21,308 bases of DNA from Defluviitaleaceae bacterium (GTDB lineage: Bacteria > Bacillota > Clostridia > Lachnospirales > WRAX01): the NCBI GenBank assembly GCA_009787945.1, contig WQSI01000020.1:1-21308 (forward strand). Direction: 5' to 3'. Below the pieces are notes generated by a model. It made no database searches. It had not been told where the DNA came from and saw only the letters and a program-made list of their open reading frames with translations. This document shows positions 1 to 7,750 of this stretch, piece by piece (the first letter of the stretch is position 1; each line of letters starts with the position of its first letter). The translations under genes and the position numbers were made by a program.

Positions 1-719
1 TCTGCGATTGCCGTGGCAACTTCTGCCGCCTTCAAACGCACAAGGGCAGGCATATCCGAAGTAGCAACCACCACAACGGAGCGGCGCAAACCTTCCTCAC
101 CTAAATCCTTTTCAATAAACTCCCGCACCTCACGGCCACGCTCACCAATCAAGCTAATTACGCTGATGTCTGCATGGGTGTTGCGGGCTATCATGCCCAA
201 AAGTGTGGATTTTCCAACACCAGAGCCAGCAAAAATACCTACACGCTGTCCGCGCCCCACAGTTAAAAGTCCATCAATGGCTTTCACGCCTACGGTCATA
301 GACTTCGCAATTCTATCACGGGTCAAGGGGTTTGGGGGTTGGTTGCTAATCGGAAAATCAAAACCTTCAACAGGAGGTAAGCCATCCAGAGGTTGCCCAA
401 GCCCATTAAGAACCCGCCCCAAAATCGCATCAGAAACCTTGAGAGTCAGCGGGTCAGCGGCTTCCACAATGCTGCCAGGCCCAACCCCCGCAATGTTACC
501 AAGGGGCATCAACAACACATGGTTACCACGAAAACCCACAACCTCAGCAATAACAGGAGTTGCATATTTTCCAGAACGGATAAGGCATGTAGCACCAATA
601 TTAACCTCAGGACCTGCCGATTCAATGGTAAGCCCGACAACCTGAGCCACCCGCCCCAACCGCTTAACATAGCTTTTCTGCAAGACGGTTTCATATTTGC
701 TTAAATCCACATCAAACAT
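1..719 (-). CDS. fliI: FliI, flagellar export ATPase (partial, N-terminal half)
   Basis: This is the ATPase of the flagellar type III export apparatus. It works with FliH at the cytoplasmic face of the basal body to unfold and deliver export substrates. About 239 codons are visible, of roughly 440 usual for the family; the rest lies beyond the left edge. The Walker A loop GSGVGKST is at residues 165-172, followed by LIGERGREV and by SDMPALVRLKAAEVATAIA at the edge, both typical of FliI and its relatives in the F1-ATPase family. I read the frame through the window and found no stop or frameshift. The ATG at 719-717 has an SD (GGAAGGTGG) a few bases upstream and begins 22 nt after the fliH stop, so it is the last visible gene of the flgB-fliI operon. 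Confidence 0.95.
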   Translation of the reverse strand, partial: MFDVDLSKYETVLQKSYVKRLGRVAQVVGLTIESAGPEVNIGATCLIRSGKYATPVIAEVVGFRGNHVLLMPLGNIAGVGPGSIVEAADPLTLKVSDAILGRVLNGLGQPLDGLPPVEGFDFPISNQPPNPLTRDRIAKSMTVGVKAIDGLLTVGRGQRVGIFAGSGVGKSTLLGMIARNTHADISVISLIGERGREVREFIEKDLGEEGLRRSVVVVATSDMPALVRLKAAEVATAIA

Positions 720-741
720 GAAACCACCACCTTCCAAATAT

Positions 742-1548
742 TTACTGGGCAAGTATCTGCGCTAAATCTCTTTTAACTTCTTCTAATTGCATCCCAAGGC
801 TAGAATCTACAACACCAAAAGGCGTTTCAATTAAACAATCGGCAGCCCCAAGGGAATGGTCTTTAATAATTTCTAAGTTAGCACCGCCCTCAATTTGAGT
901 TAAAATATCAGCTTTATTAGCAATTACATGGTCATAATCCTCTGCGGAAACCCGCAAAGTCACATCCCCTGTAAAATTAGACTGCCCAAGCCCTTGACGT
1001 ATAAGCGACAAAATCAAATCTGGATTTGCATTGATTTTTCCGTCACCAATTTTGTCAAGCACATCAGAAATCAGCTTAACAATTTCACCTTCAAAACGCG
1101 CCAAAGCATCTTCACGCTCTTGCTCGGTTTGCAAACGCAAAGCCTCGGCATCATCAACTATGCCCTGCGCCTTGGCTTGTCCATCAGCATAGCCCTGGGC
1201 ATGACCTTCAGTACGCCCAATTTCGCGGGCTTCCTCAATGGTACGCTCCCGCTCCAAAGCAAGCTTAGCGGTTTCATCTTCTATCATTCTATCTGCATCT
1301 GCCCTAGCGGCGGCTAAAATCTCACTAGCATTGCGGTTGGCATTATTGATAATATCCTGCGCCCGCTCTCTGGTTTGCTCCAAATCTACGTCAGGCAACA
1401 CAGGTGATTCCTCAACTACACTAATGTCAACAACGCTTTCGGCAGATGTTACAGCTGCCGCCAACACTTCATCAGAAGAATTGCCAATAGACTGTTGGTT
1501 TTCAGTATCAACCGTCACCGCATGGGACTTGATAATCTTTCTAAACAA
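742..1548 (-). CDS. fliH: FliH, regulator of the FliI export ATPase
   Basis: FliH binds FliI and anchors it to the export gate and C ring. The 268-residue protein has the family layout: a variable N-terminus (1-55), a long charged helical region (about 56-160) that should form a coiled coil, and a C-terminal domain ending in FGVVDSSLGMQLEEVKRDL. Glycines at 111, 115, 119 and 123 form a GxxxGxxxGxxxG run, a known FliH/YscL helix-packing feature. The start is a TTG at 1548: the codon before it is a stop (TGA), and GGGGGAG lies 9 nt upstream. The gene overlaps the end of fliG by 8 nt, which suggests translational coupling. The assignment rests on position plus these features, since FliH sequences diverge strongly. 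Confidence 0.9.
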   Translation of the reverse strand: MFRKIIKSHAVTVDTENQQSIGNSSDEVLAAAVTSAESVVDISVVEESPVLPDVDLEQTRERAQDIINNANRNASEILAAARADADRMIEDETAKLALERERTIEEAREIGRTEGHAQGYADGQAKAQGIVDDAEALRLQTEQEREDALARFEGEIVKLISDVLDKIGDGKINANPDLILSLIRQGLGQSNFTGDVTLRVSAEDYDHVIANKADILTQIEGGANLEIIKDHSLGAADCLIETPFGVVDSSLGMQLEEVKRDLAQILAQ

Positions 1549-2644
1549 TCATATCATCTCCCCCGCCGCGGGACACTATCAATTCGCCCGTGTCTTGCAG
1601 TCTACGGATTATGCTAACAATCTTCTGCTGAGCTTCTTCAACATCAGAACGGCGCAACGGACCCATAAAGTCCATTTCCTCGGAAATCATCTGCACCAAA
1701 CGTTTAGACATATTAGCAAAAATCACCTGGCGCACTTCTTCCGTTGTGCCTTTTAGCGCAATAGCAAGGTCGCGGTTGTCGATACCCTCACGTAAGAAAC
1801 GCTGGATAGAACGACCGTCCATATTGAGAATATCCTCGAAAATGAACATCTTTCTGCGGATTTCTTCAGAAAGGTCAGCATCTTCAGACTCAAGAATTTC
1901 AAGGATGTTTTTCTCGGTGGTTCTATCAACGGAGTTCAAAATTTCAACAACAGAATCCACACCACCAACAACAGCATAATCTTCCATCATCATACTAGAC
2001 AATTTTTTCTCCAAGGCTCTCTCAACTTCCTTAATAACGTCTGGTGACGTTCTGTCCATAATGGCTATTCTTTTAGCAACATCAGCCTGTTTGTCGGGAG
2101 AAAGTTCCACCAAAATCTGGCTTGCCTGTTGCGGGCGAAGGTAAGACAAAATCAAGGCAATAGCCTGTGGATGTTCCCCTTGGATAAAGTTCAAAATCTG
2201 GCTTGCATCCGTCTTTTTGATAAAGTCGAAAGGACGGGCTTTAAGAGCAACAGTAAGCTTTGAAATAATCTCCAACGCCTTGTTCTCGCCAAGTGCCTTC
2301 TCCAAGATGGTGCGGGCGTGATTTATGCCGCCTTCGGTGATATACTGTTGCGCTAGGCAGATTTGATAAAACTCTGCAAGAACAGCTTCGCGAACATCAG
2401 GCATTATCAAATTAGTATTGGCAATTTCCAGAGTGAGGGTTTCAATTTCTTCTTCTTTTAGATGTTTAAACACCTGTGCAGCCCGCTCTGGTCCTAAGGT
2501 TATCAGCAAAATAGCCGCCTTTTCTTTACCTTTAAGAGCTGAAATATCAACTGTTCCGTCAGGCGGCGGAGGTGCGGTTGGTTGGGTCGCCCCCATTATC
2601 ATTTCATCTTCATCAGTACCAACATCTTGAACTAAATTGGACAT
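1541..2644 (-). CDS. fliG: FliG, flagellar rotor/switch protein
   Basis: FliG forms the rotor ring between the MS ring (FliF) and FliM, and is where torque from the stator acts. Visible landmarks are the EHPQ motif at 157-160, GGVDSVVEILN at about 228-237, the MF-x-F motif (KMFIFEDIL, about 265-273) and the charged torque helix near 276-299 (DGRSIQRFLREG followed by NRDLAIALKG). The length of 367 exceeds the usual ~335-340 because of an acidic, proline-rich N-terminal extension of about 30 residues (1-32, including TAPPPP) before the first FliG helix. The ATG at 2644 has AAGGTGG about 7 nt upstream and lies 15 nt after the fliF stop, so I kept the long form. A shorter start at M15 or M17 cannot be excluded. 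Confidence 0.97.
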   Translation of the reverse strand: MSNLVQDVGTDEDEMIMGATQPTAPPPPDGTVDISALKGKEKAAILLITLGPERAAQVFKHLKEEEIETLTLEIANTNLIMPDVREAVLAEFYQICLAQQYITEGGINHARTILEKALGENKALEIISKLTVALKARPFDFIKKTDASQILNFIQGEHPQAIALILSYLRPQQASQILVELSPDKQADVAKRIAIMDRTSPDVIKEVERALEKKLSSMMMEDYAVVGGVDSVVEILNSVDRTTEKNILEILESEDADLSEEIRRKMFIFEDILNMDGRSIQRFLREGIDNRDLAIALKGTTEEVRQVIFANMSKRLVQMISEEMDFMGPLRRSDVEEAQQKIVSIIRRLQDTGELIVSRGGGDDMIV

Positions 2645-2659
2645 CCCGTCACCACCTTT

Positions 2660-4333
2660 CTACTCCCAATCTTCATTAATCCAGTTACGCAACAACTGGG
2701 CAACAGCTTCGGGCTTTTCAGCCACAAATGTATCAATTTGCTCTTTAACAGCAGAATCTTCTTGAGAACGAAGCTCTTCCAAACGCTCTCTCTCGCTCGT
2801 TTGTGCCTCTTCCAATTGGCTGGAAACAAGCAGGTCCTCCACGGACAACTCTGGCTCAATTTCTTCAACAACCTCTGGTTGGGTGCGGCGGATAAGACCA
2901 AATGCCAACAAGCCGATAAACACGATAACCAATACCAACAACACAATTGTCGCAAGGGGCAACGGTGGTGGTGGCTCCATGTCCATAAAGACATTAAAAT
3001 CATATATTATTAAAGAAATGTTTTCAAGTGGGATGCCAGTCGCCATGCTAACGTGAACAAGATAAGGTGTTACATCCATGTCAGAAATGACCCTAGCTGG
3101 GGTTTCTTGTTGAAACTGCCTCCACGCAACATCACTGTCCTCAATAATCTCAAGCGCTACTAAATCACCTCGATAGTGAGTGGTAACATTCCCCGCAAAC
3201 ACTGATATAGTTGAATCTCCACGCATCAAACGACCAGGCGCACCAAAGTTAGTTATAGTTTCCAAAGAATTGTATAAGAAATCCCTGGTAACATCACGCT
3301 CTGCTAACCACATTGCCCCTTCGCGGGCTTCATCTCCAAATAGAGGACCGCCTGGGAAGTCATTGGGCATGGCTCCAGGTTCTATAGCCATTGCGCCAAA
3401 CTCATCAATATAAGCCGCCAATTCTTGAATTTGCTCTTGTCGTATAAGGCCGCGATGTTCGCCATATTCGCCGTCAATTACAGCATTTGCGTGTTCTATA
3501 GCGTGCTGTGTAACCTCTGACCAGTCCAAGGAAATATTCGCCTGGGCTGTTGCTTCGTCAAACATAGGTGCAAGTGCCTCAACAGCGTTGCGTTGCGCCA
3601 AATTCCGCTGGGTAAGCTCTGTAGCTTCAATAACAGAACGACCCGTCAAAGCGGTATCATTGCGCTGACCCTCTTCAAAAAGCACGTGAGATGTATCTGC
3701 ATCTATAACAGCAATCCTGTCAATGCTTAACCCTTGCACGCTACGCGAAACCGCTAAAGCAATATTTTCGCCAATTTCTGAATTTAAGTTATTACCAGAA
3801 ACCATAACTGTAGCTGTGGCAGGGGTGGTGGGTGCTATCATCATGTGGGAAGGCGGCACATCCAGGTTAACAACCGCCCTATTCACACTAGCCATCATCA
3901 TAAGCATATCTTCAATTCTTGTGGCTTCGGCTTGAGTGAGCATAGCGTGCTGCATTGTAGCAGTAACACCCATGCCAGAAGCGTCAATGGCGTTTTGGAA
4001 AGTGAAACGGTTATCCCACATAACAGGGGAAAGCGTCACCACATTCTGCGCCCACCCAAAATCCCCTTGGGGAACATAAACAACACCATTGGCGTTATCC
4101 TGCCTGTGCCTTATGCCTTCATTTGTCAAAACATTGGAAATTTGGGCAATGGTCGTGCCGTCTGCCCCTTCAAAAGCGGGCACCCATGTGGTGCGGAACG
4201 CCAAAATCATCGTCACCACAAGAGCTACCAAAACCACACCAGTAATAGCTAATATTTTAATTTTTTGGCTTTTTTCTAATTCGGCCCAACGCTCTCGCGC
4301 TGTTGTAAACCAATTTTGTAGCCTTTCTCTCAA
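2660..4333 (-). CDS. fliF: FliF, flagellar MS-ring protein
   Basis: FliF forms the MS ring in the cytoplasmic membrane, on which the rod, switch and export apparatus are built. The 557 residues show the complete family architecture: a first membrane helix (about 27-46), ring-building motifs 1 and 2 (about 47-220, with RTTWVPAFEGAD at 47-58 and SEIGENIALAVSRSVQGLS near 185-203), a long region with ring-building motif 3, a second helix (about 458-481), and an acidic cytoplasmic tail. The tail ends in AVAQLLRNWINEDWE, the FliG-binding end. The start is TTG at 4333, preceded by GGAGAGG about 9 nt away. It is 34 nt downstream of fliE and 15 nt upstream of fliG. A shortened paralogue is encoded at 4721-5293. 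Confidence 0.96.
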   Translation of the reverse strand: MRERLQNWFTTARERWAELEKSQKIKILAITGVVLVALVVTMILAFRTTWVPAFEGADGTTIAQISNVLTNEGIRHRQDNANGVVYVPQGDFGWAQNVVTLSPVMWDNRFTFQNAIDASGMGVTATMQHAMLTQAEATRIEDMLMMMASVNRAVVNLDVPPSHMMIAPTTPATATVMVSGNNLNSEIGENIALAVSRSVQGLSIDRIAVIDADTSHVLFEEGQRNDTALTGRSVIEATELTQRNLAQRNAVEALAPMFDEATAQANISLDWSEVTQHAIEHANAVIDGEYGEHRGLIRQEQIQELAAYIDEFGAMAIEPGAMPNDFPGGPLFGDEAREGAMWLAERDVTRDFLYNSLETITNFGAPGRLMRGDSTISVFAGNVTTHYRGDLVALEIIEDSDVAWRQFQQETPARVISDMDVTPYLVHVSMATGIPLENISLIIYDFNVFMDMEPPPPLPLATIVLLVLVIVFIGLLAFGLIRRTQPEVVEEIEPELSVEDLLVSSQLEEAQTSERERLEELRSQEDSAVKEQIDTFVAEKPEAVAQLLRNWINEDWE

Positions 4334-4367
4334 GACTTATCACCTCTCCTTTCGATTAAGACTACAT

Positions 4368-4700
4368 TTATATCTGCATTCTCATTATTTCTCTGTAAGC
4401 ATCAAGGATTCTTTGAGTAACCTGTACGGCAAAATTCATGGAAACAAATGCCATTTCTTGCGCAAGCACAACGCTTAACATATCGTCGTGATTACCCAGG
4501 GCGAATTCAACCGTCAGATGCTCCGCTCTGGATACCGAACGCCCTGCGTCGTTTACCAAATCCATATACGAATCCAACAAATTGTGGAAAGCTAAGGGTT
4601 GGCTCGCCTCCCCAGTGACAGCGTTGCCCCTCGACAAATCATGTAAATTTCCAAGAGCTTCCAGATTAGGTTGGAAACTCGTAACGACAGGTATATTCAT
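4368..4700 (-). CDS. fliE: FliE, basal-body rod/MS-ring junction protein
   Basis: FliE links the MS ring and export gate to the proximal rod and is the first exported rod component. The C-terminal half matches the family (VEFALGNHDDMLSVVLAQEM, then MNFAVQVTQRILDAYREIMRM), with the hydrophobic helices that fit the rod base. A longer reading frame begins with a TTG at 4724 that overlaps the preceding stop. I chose the ATG at 4700 because GGAAGGGG lies 8 nt before it, giving 110 residues, close to the ~100 usual in Firmicutes. It sits directly after the short fliF-like gene and before fliF; the flgB-flgC-fliE-fliF order is otherwise the standard Gram-positive one. Confidence 0.9.
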   Translation of the reverse strand: MNIPVVTSFQPNLEALGNLHDLSRGNAVTGEASQPLAFHNLLDSYMDLVNDAGRSVSRAEHLTVEFALGNHDDMLSVVLAQEMAFVSMNFAVQVTQRILDAYREIMRMQI

Positions 4701-4720
4701 AGCATTGACCCCTTCCAAAT

Positions 4721-5293
4721 TCAATTTTGTGCGCCGTAGTGTACAACGGTAACGCCTTCAGCACTTAAACCATTAACAGACCTTGAAACTATCAAAGCAA
4801 TATTTTCAGATATTTCTTCACTCAAGTTAGAGCCCCAAACATAAACCCTTGCACTTGCCGAATTTGGAGTGTTGTGAGTGTTCAAGGCAACTTCAGCACC
4901 TTCCACCCCTTCAAGGGTTATTAACAACTCCGAAATTCGCTGCTCAAGCGCATTATTTAACATTCTTGATACTACAGACATATCAGAATTATTAATAACA
5001 TCATAAAAGGTGTGGCGCGTATAATTCGTAATAGGTGATTGCGCAACCACTGTCCAAGCCCTTTCTAAATGTTGCTGTAGCACAGATATTGTGCCTCTAG
5101 CAGAGTTCGTTATATTTTGTATACCTTCTTCATCCAAAACTTGGCTAATAAGACCAATATAACTATTGTCAGCCGCTTCAAAAGCAACAACCCAGCTTGT
5201 ACGCGATGTCAAGGTCAGAAAAAGGATGATTACCATTGATGCCATGCTCAATATTATCCAGCTTTCATTTTTACGACCTTTAGATGCGCTCAT
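4721..5293 (-). CDS. Stand-alone FliF-like protein (first membrane helix plus ring-building motifs 1-2 only)
   Basis: This 190-residue protein is clearly related to the N-terminal third of the FliF encoded downstream. A short basic N-terminus precedes a membrane helix (about 12-28). Then come SRTSWVVAFEAAD (30-42; FliF has FRTTWVPAFEGAD), a domain matching ring-building motif 1, and one matching motif 2 with SEEISENIALIVSRSVNGLS (FliF: NSEIGENIALAVSRSVQGLS). It ends just after this domain. Motif 3, the second membrane helix and the FliG-binding tail are all absent, and the next DNA is fliE. It has an ATG with GGGGAGG 6 nt upstream, begins 3 nt after the flgC stop, and has no internal stop, so it looks like a functional gene and not a decayed copy. 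No lipobox is present, which argues against a SctJ-type type III secretion lipoprotein. Its role is unknown; an accessory inner-ring component is an inference. Confidence 0.85.
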   Translation of the reverse strand: MSASKGRKNESWIILSMASMVIILFLTLTSRTSWVVAFEAADNSYIGLISQVLDEEGIQNITNSARGTISVLQQHLERAWTVVAQSPITNYTRHTFYDVINNSDMSVVSRMLNNALEQRISELLITLEGVEGAEVALNTHNTPNSASARVYVWGSNLSEEISENIALIVSRSVNGLSAEGVTVVHYGAQN

Positions 5294-5296
5294 AAA

Positions 5297-5863
5297 CTAC
5301 CTCCCCGACAACTCCAAAGTGCGCTGCATCATTGTTTGCGCCATGTTCATGGCGGTCATATTCGCCTCATAACTTCGCGTGGCAGAAATCATGTTAACCA
5401 TTTCCGCAATGGTATTAACATTTGGGCGTTCCACATAACCATAAACGTCCGCATCTGGGTGTCCTGGGTCAAAAACCCGCGGACCAGGGCTGTCATCTTC
5501 CTGAATAGAGTGCACACGAACACCCGCACCCCCCATGTCCCCGCCAGCGATACCCCTAAAAGGCAAGCCAGAACCTGCAAAAGTGCGGTTTATAGACCCA
5601 TGGAAAGAACTGGAAAGGCTAGTAGAAAGCCTGTCGCCTCGTCCGCCACCGCGAACAGTTTGCCCAATAGCGCCACTTAAAGCCCCAGCAAAAGAGCTTC
5701 CTGCCGTCCGCTCCTCAAAAATCACAGCACGACGGCGATATGGTCCTCCATCGGCTGTACGTGTGGTGTCTACATTCGCCAAATTCTGCGCATGTATGTC
5801 CATGCGCGTCCTTTGAGCACCAAGCCCTGTTGCGCTAATATTCATACTGTTAAAAAAGCTCAT
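5297..5863 (-). CDS. flgC: FlgC, flagellar proximal rod protein with a Gly/Ser-rich insert
   Basis: FlgC is a proximal rod subunit. The N-terminus SFFNSMNISATGLGAQRTR and the motif MDIHAQNLANVDTTRT (21-36) are classic for FlgC, as are DPGHPDADVYGYVERPNV (132-149) and the C-terminal helix MVNMISATRSYEANMTAMN. An upstream ATG at 5911 exists, but the ATG at 5863 has GGAAAGGG 8 nt upstream and gives the conserved N-terminus, so I use it. The resulting 188 residues exceed the usual 135-150. The extra length is a Gly/Ser/Arg-rich stretch between about 53 and 111 (including TVRGGGRGDR and AGSGLPFRG), between the N-terminal motif and the conserved core. Confidence 0.95.
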   Translation of the reverse strand: MSFFNSMNISATGLGAQRTRMDIHAQNLANVDTTRTADGGPYRRRAVIFEERTAGSSFAGALSGAIGQTVRGGGRGDRLSTSLSSSFHGSINRTFAGSGLPFRGIAGGDMGGAGVRVHSIQEDDSPGPRVFDPGHPDADVYGYVERPNVNTIAEMVNMISATRSYEANMTAMNMAQTMMQRTLELSGR

Positions 5864-5948
5864 ATATACAACCCTTTCCATCAGTTTAACCGCCAAATGC
5901 CCCGCCTTCAAGATTTACAAGCGAAGAAAAGGCGCAGATAAAGCAAAA

Positions 5949-6323
5949 TTAGAAGTTTTGAATAACCATGTTAATAATACGATAATGACTCAAAATTCCG
6001 CCAGAAATCACATTAAAACGCATGTTGTTATCAAACAACTGCACCATTTCCAACTCTATATCAACATTATTTTCATCCCATCTATAATTCAAATGGTCAA
6101 ATTCTGTAAAAACACGGGGTTGTACAGGGGTTAAATCCAATTGTCGCGTATCACGAAAATTATTTACAGCCACCGCCAAAGAATCTTCAAAAGCCACAAC
6201 GCTTCGCTTAAATCCAGGCGTGTCCACATTTGCAATATTGTTTCCGATAACCTGTCCGCGAGCAACAGTTCCTTGTAAAGCCGTTCCCAAGATGTTTGTA
6301 AAATTAAACATATTTACTTGCAT
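5949..6323 (-). CDS. flgB: FlgB, flagellar proximal rod protein
   Basis: FlgB is the first proximal rod subunit and the first gene of this flagellar operon. It has the rod-protein signature NNIANVDTPGFKR at residues 28-40, a middle region with DENNVDIELEM (the FlgB-type N-x-V-D-x-E-x-E-M motif), and a C-terminal helix. The length of 124 is normal. The ATG at 6323 is preceded by GAAAGG; a second ATG four codons later is possible. A SigA-type promoter lies about 30 nt upstream. There are 85 nt between its stop and the chosen flgC start. Confidence 0.95.
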   Translation of the reverse strand: MQVNMFNFTNILGTALQGTVARGQVIGNNIANVDTPGFKRSVVAFEDSLAVAVNNFRDTRQLDLTPVQPRVFTEFDHLNYRWDENNVDIELEMVQLFDNNMRFNVISGGILSHYRIINMVIQNF

Positions 6324-6353
6324 AAATCCACGCCTTTCGACAAAATTTTAATA

Positions 6354-6382
6354 ATTTTACCATAAATTTCGACACAAGTCAA
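6354..6382 (-). promoter_or_regulatory. SigA-type promoter of the flagellar operon
   Basis: On the minus strand, TTGACT (6382-6377) and TAAAAT (6359-6354) are separated by 17 nt. A TGG immediately before the -10 gives an extended -10. It lies between purD and flgB and would start transcription near 6347. It is a housekeeping-type promoter, not the SigD class that often drives late flagellar genes. Confidence 0.75.
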
Positions 6383-6394
6383 GAAAAGTTAAAA

Positions 6395-7750
6395 CTATTC
6401 TTCATCTAGCTTTTGCGCCTTGTTTCTGTTTACTGCATCTGACAAACGCTTCTTATTAATTAAGGTTAGCAAATGTTGAGCAAAGGTATCTATGTCGGTC
6501 AAATCCCCAATATCTTTGCGGAAGTGCATACCCATAAAATCAATACTATTCATGGCTTTGTAAGCGACTTCGCGGGCTTCATCAAGGTCTTTGCCGCTGC
6601 CAACAACATTCAGCACTCTGCCGCCACTGGTAAAAAAAGTGTTGTTTTCTTTTTTTGTGCTGGCATGGAAAACTTTAACATCTCTGCCAAAATCCCGCAA
6701 GCCGTAAATTTCAAACCCAGTTTTTGGCTCTCCTGGATAACCTTTACTGGCAGCAACAACACAGCATACAGCAGTATTTTTCCATCTAAGCTTAAAATTA
6801 TCCAATTTTTTGTGTACGCACGCAAGCATACAATCCAAAAAGTCAGTATCTAAGCGCATTAAAACCGCTTGAGTTTCTGGGTCACCCAAACGGCAATTAT
6901 ATTCAATAACTTTCGGGCCTTCCTCCGTCAGCATAAGCCCGACAAAAAGAACTCCCACAAATTCAATTCCCTCTTGCTTGAAGCCTTCCATTGTGGGTTT
7001 AAAAATTTCATCCATGGCTCTCAGGGACACTTCCCTTGTGTAGTTCGGATTTGGAGAAATAACCCCCATGCCACCTGTATTTGGACCATAATCACGGTCA
7101 AAAGCCGCCTTGTGGTCCTTGGCGGATGTCATGGGTAAAATGTTTTCGCCATCACAAAAACACAGCATAGAACACTCCACACCATGCAAATATTCCTCAA
7201 TCACCACGCTTTTGCCAGCCGCGCCAAAAGAGCGTTTGTTCAAAATGTCGTCAAGGGCTCGCTCTGCGCTTTCCACATTAGCGCAAATCAAAACACCTTT
7301 GCCAGCCGCCAGACCATCAGCCTTAATAACCAGCGGAAATTCTGTATTCATCACGTGCATCATGGCAGATTCGTAATCTTCAAAAGTTTCATAACTGGCT
7401 GTTGGTATATTGTATTTTTTCATAAAATTCTTAGCGAAAAGCTTGCTACCTTCAATCTGTGCAGCGGCCTTATTTGGTCCAAAAATAAGAAGGCCTGCAT
7501 CTTGAAAGGCGTCCACAATTCCCGCCGCAAGAGGTACTTCCATGGGGCAAATAGTAATATCAATGCCTACGTTTTTAGCAAAAGCAATCAGCTCTTCAAA
7601 GTTCATGGGGTCAATAGGCATACACTGTGCAATATCTGAAATTCCGCCATTTCCAGGGGCGGCATAAATTTTGGACACATTATTACTCTTGCTCAAAGCC
7701 CAACAAACCGCGTGTTCACGCCCACCACTGCCTACAACCAGAACCTTCAT
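6395..7750 (-). CDS. purD: Phosphoribosylamine-glycine ligase (GAR synthetase)
   Basis: PurD condenses phosphoribosylamine with glycine using ATP, the second step of de novo purine synthesis. The start VVGSGGREHAVCWAL (5-19) is the family N-terminus. FGPNKAAAQIEGSK (90-103), the ATP-grasp loop KADGLAAGKGV (143-153), HDRDYGPN-type residues near 216-224, and NCRLGDPETQAVL in the C-terminal half all fit. The usual VGPE-PL motif reads ICPMEVPL (67-74), a modest deviation. At 451 residues it is about 25 longer than typical, because of a basic tail ending in KAQKLDEE. The ATG at 7750 overlaps the purN stop as ATGA, so translation is probably coupled to purN. Confidence 0.96.
   Translation of the reverse strand: MKVLVVGSGGREHAVCWALSKSNNVSKIYAAPGNGGISDIAQCMPIDPMNFEELIAFAKNVGIDITICPMEVPLAAGIVDAFQDAGLLIFGPNKAAAQIEGSKLFAKNFMKKYNIPTASYETFEDYESAMMHVMNTEFPLVIKADGLAAGKGVLICANVESAERALDDILNKRSFGAAGKSVVIEEYLHGVECSMLCFCDGENILPMTSAKDHKAAFDRDYGPNTGGMGVISPNPNYTREVSLRAMDEIFKPTMEGFKQEGIEFVGVLFVGLMLTEEGPKVIEYNCRLGDPETQAVLMRLDTDFLDCMLACVHKKLDNFKLRWKNTAVCCVVAASKGYPGEPKTGFEIYGLRDFGRDVKVFHASTKKENNTFFTSGGRVLNVVGSGKDLDEAREVAYKAMNSIDFMGMHFRKDIGDLTDIDTFAQHLLTLINKKRLSDAVNRNKAQKLDEE

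Noticed and set aside
13..645. 210-codon open frame on the plus strand at the left edge
   Set aside because: It is the complement of fliI, whose motifs I could read through the whole interval.
928..1317. Long open frame on the plus strand opposite fliH
   Set aside because: It is a shadow of fliH; its translation shows no family features and no SD.
4701..4724. TTG start of fliE at 4724
   Set aside because: It overlaps the preceding stop, while the ATG at 4700 has GGAAGGGG at 8 nt.
4721..5293. Reading the short FliF-like gene as a pseudogene or assembly duplicate of fliF
   Set aside because: It has a good SD, an ATG, no internal stop, an end that fits a domain boundary, and has diverged over most of its length.
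4721..5293. SctJ/YscJ lipoprotein of an injectisome
   Set aside because: There is no lipobox, no other injectisome gene, and the similarity to the local FliF is direct.
6324..6394. Terminator between purD and flgB
   Set aside because: No stable stem followed by a T-run is present on the minus strand.
7184..7639. Open frame of 151 codons on the plus strand opposite purD
   Set aside because: It lies entirely within the conserved purD gene and has no SD or recognisable domain.
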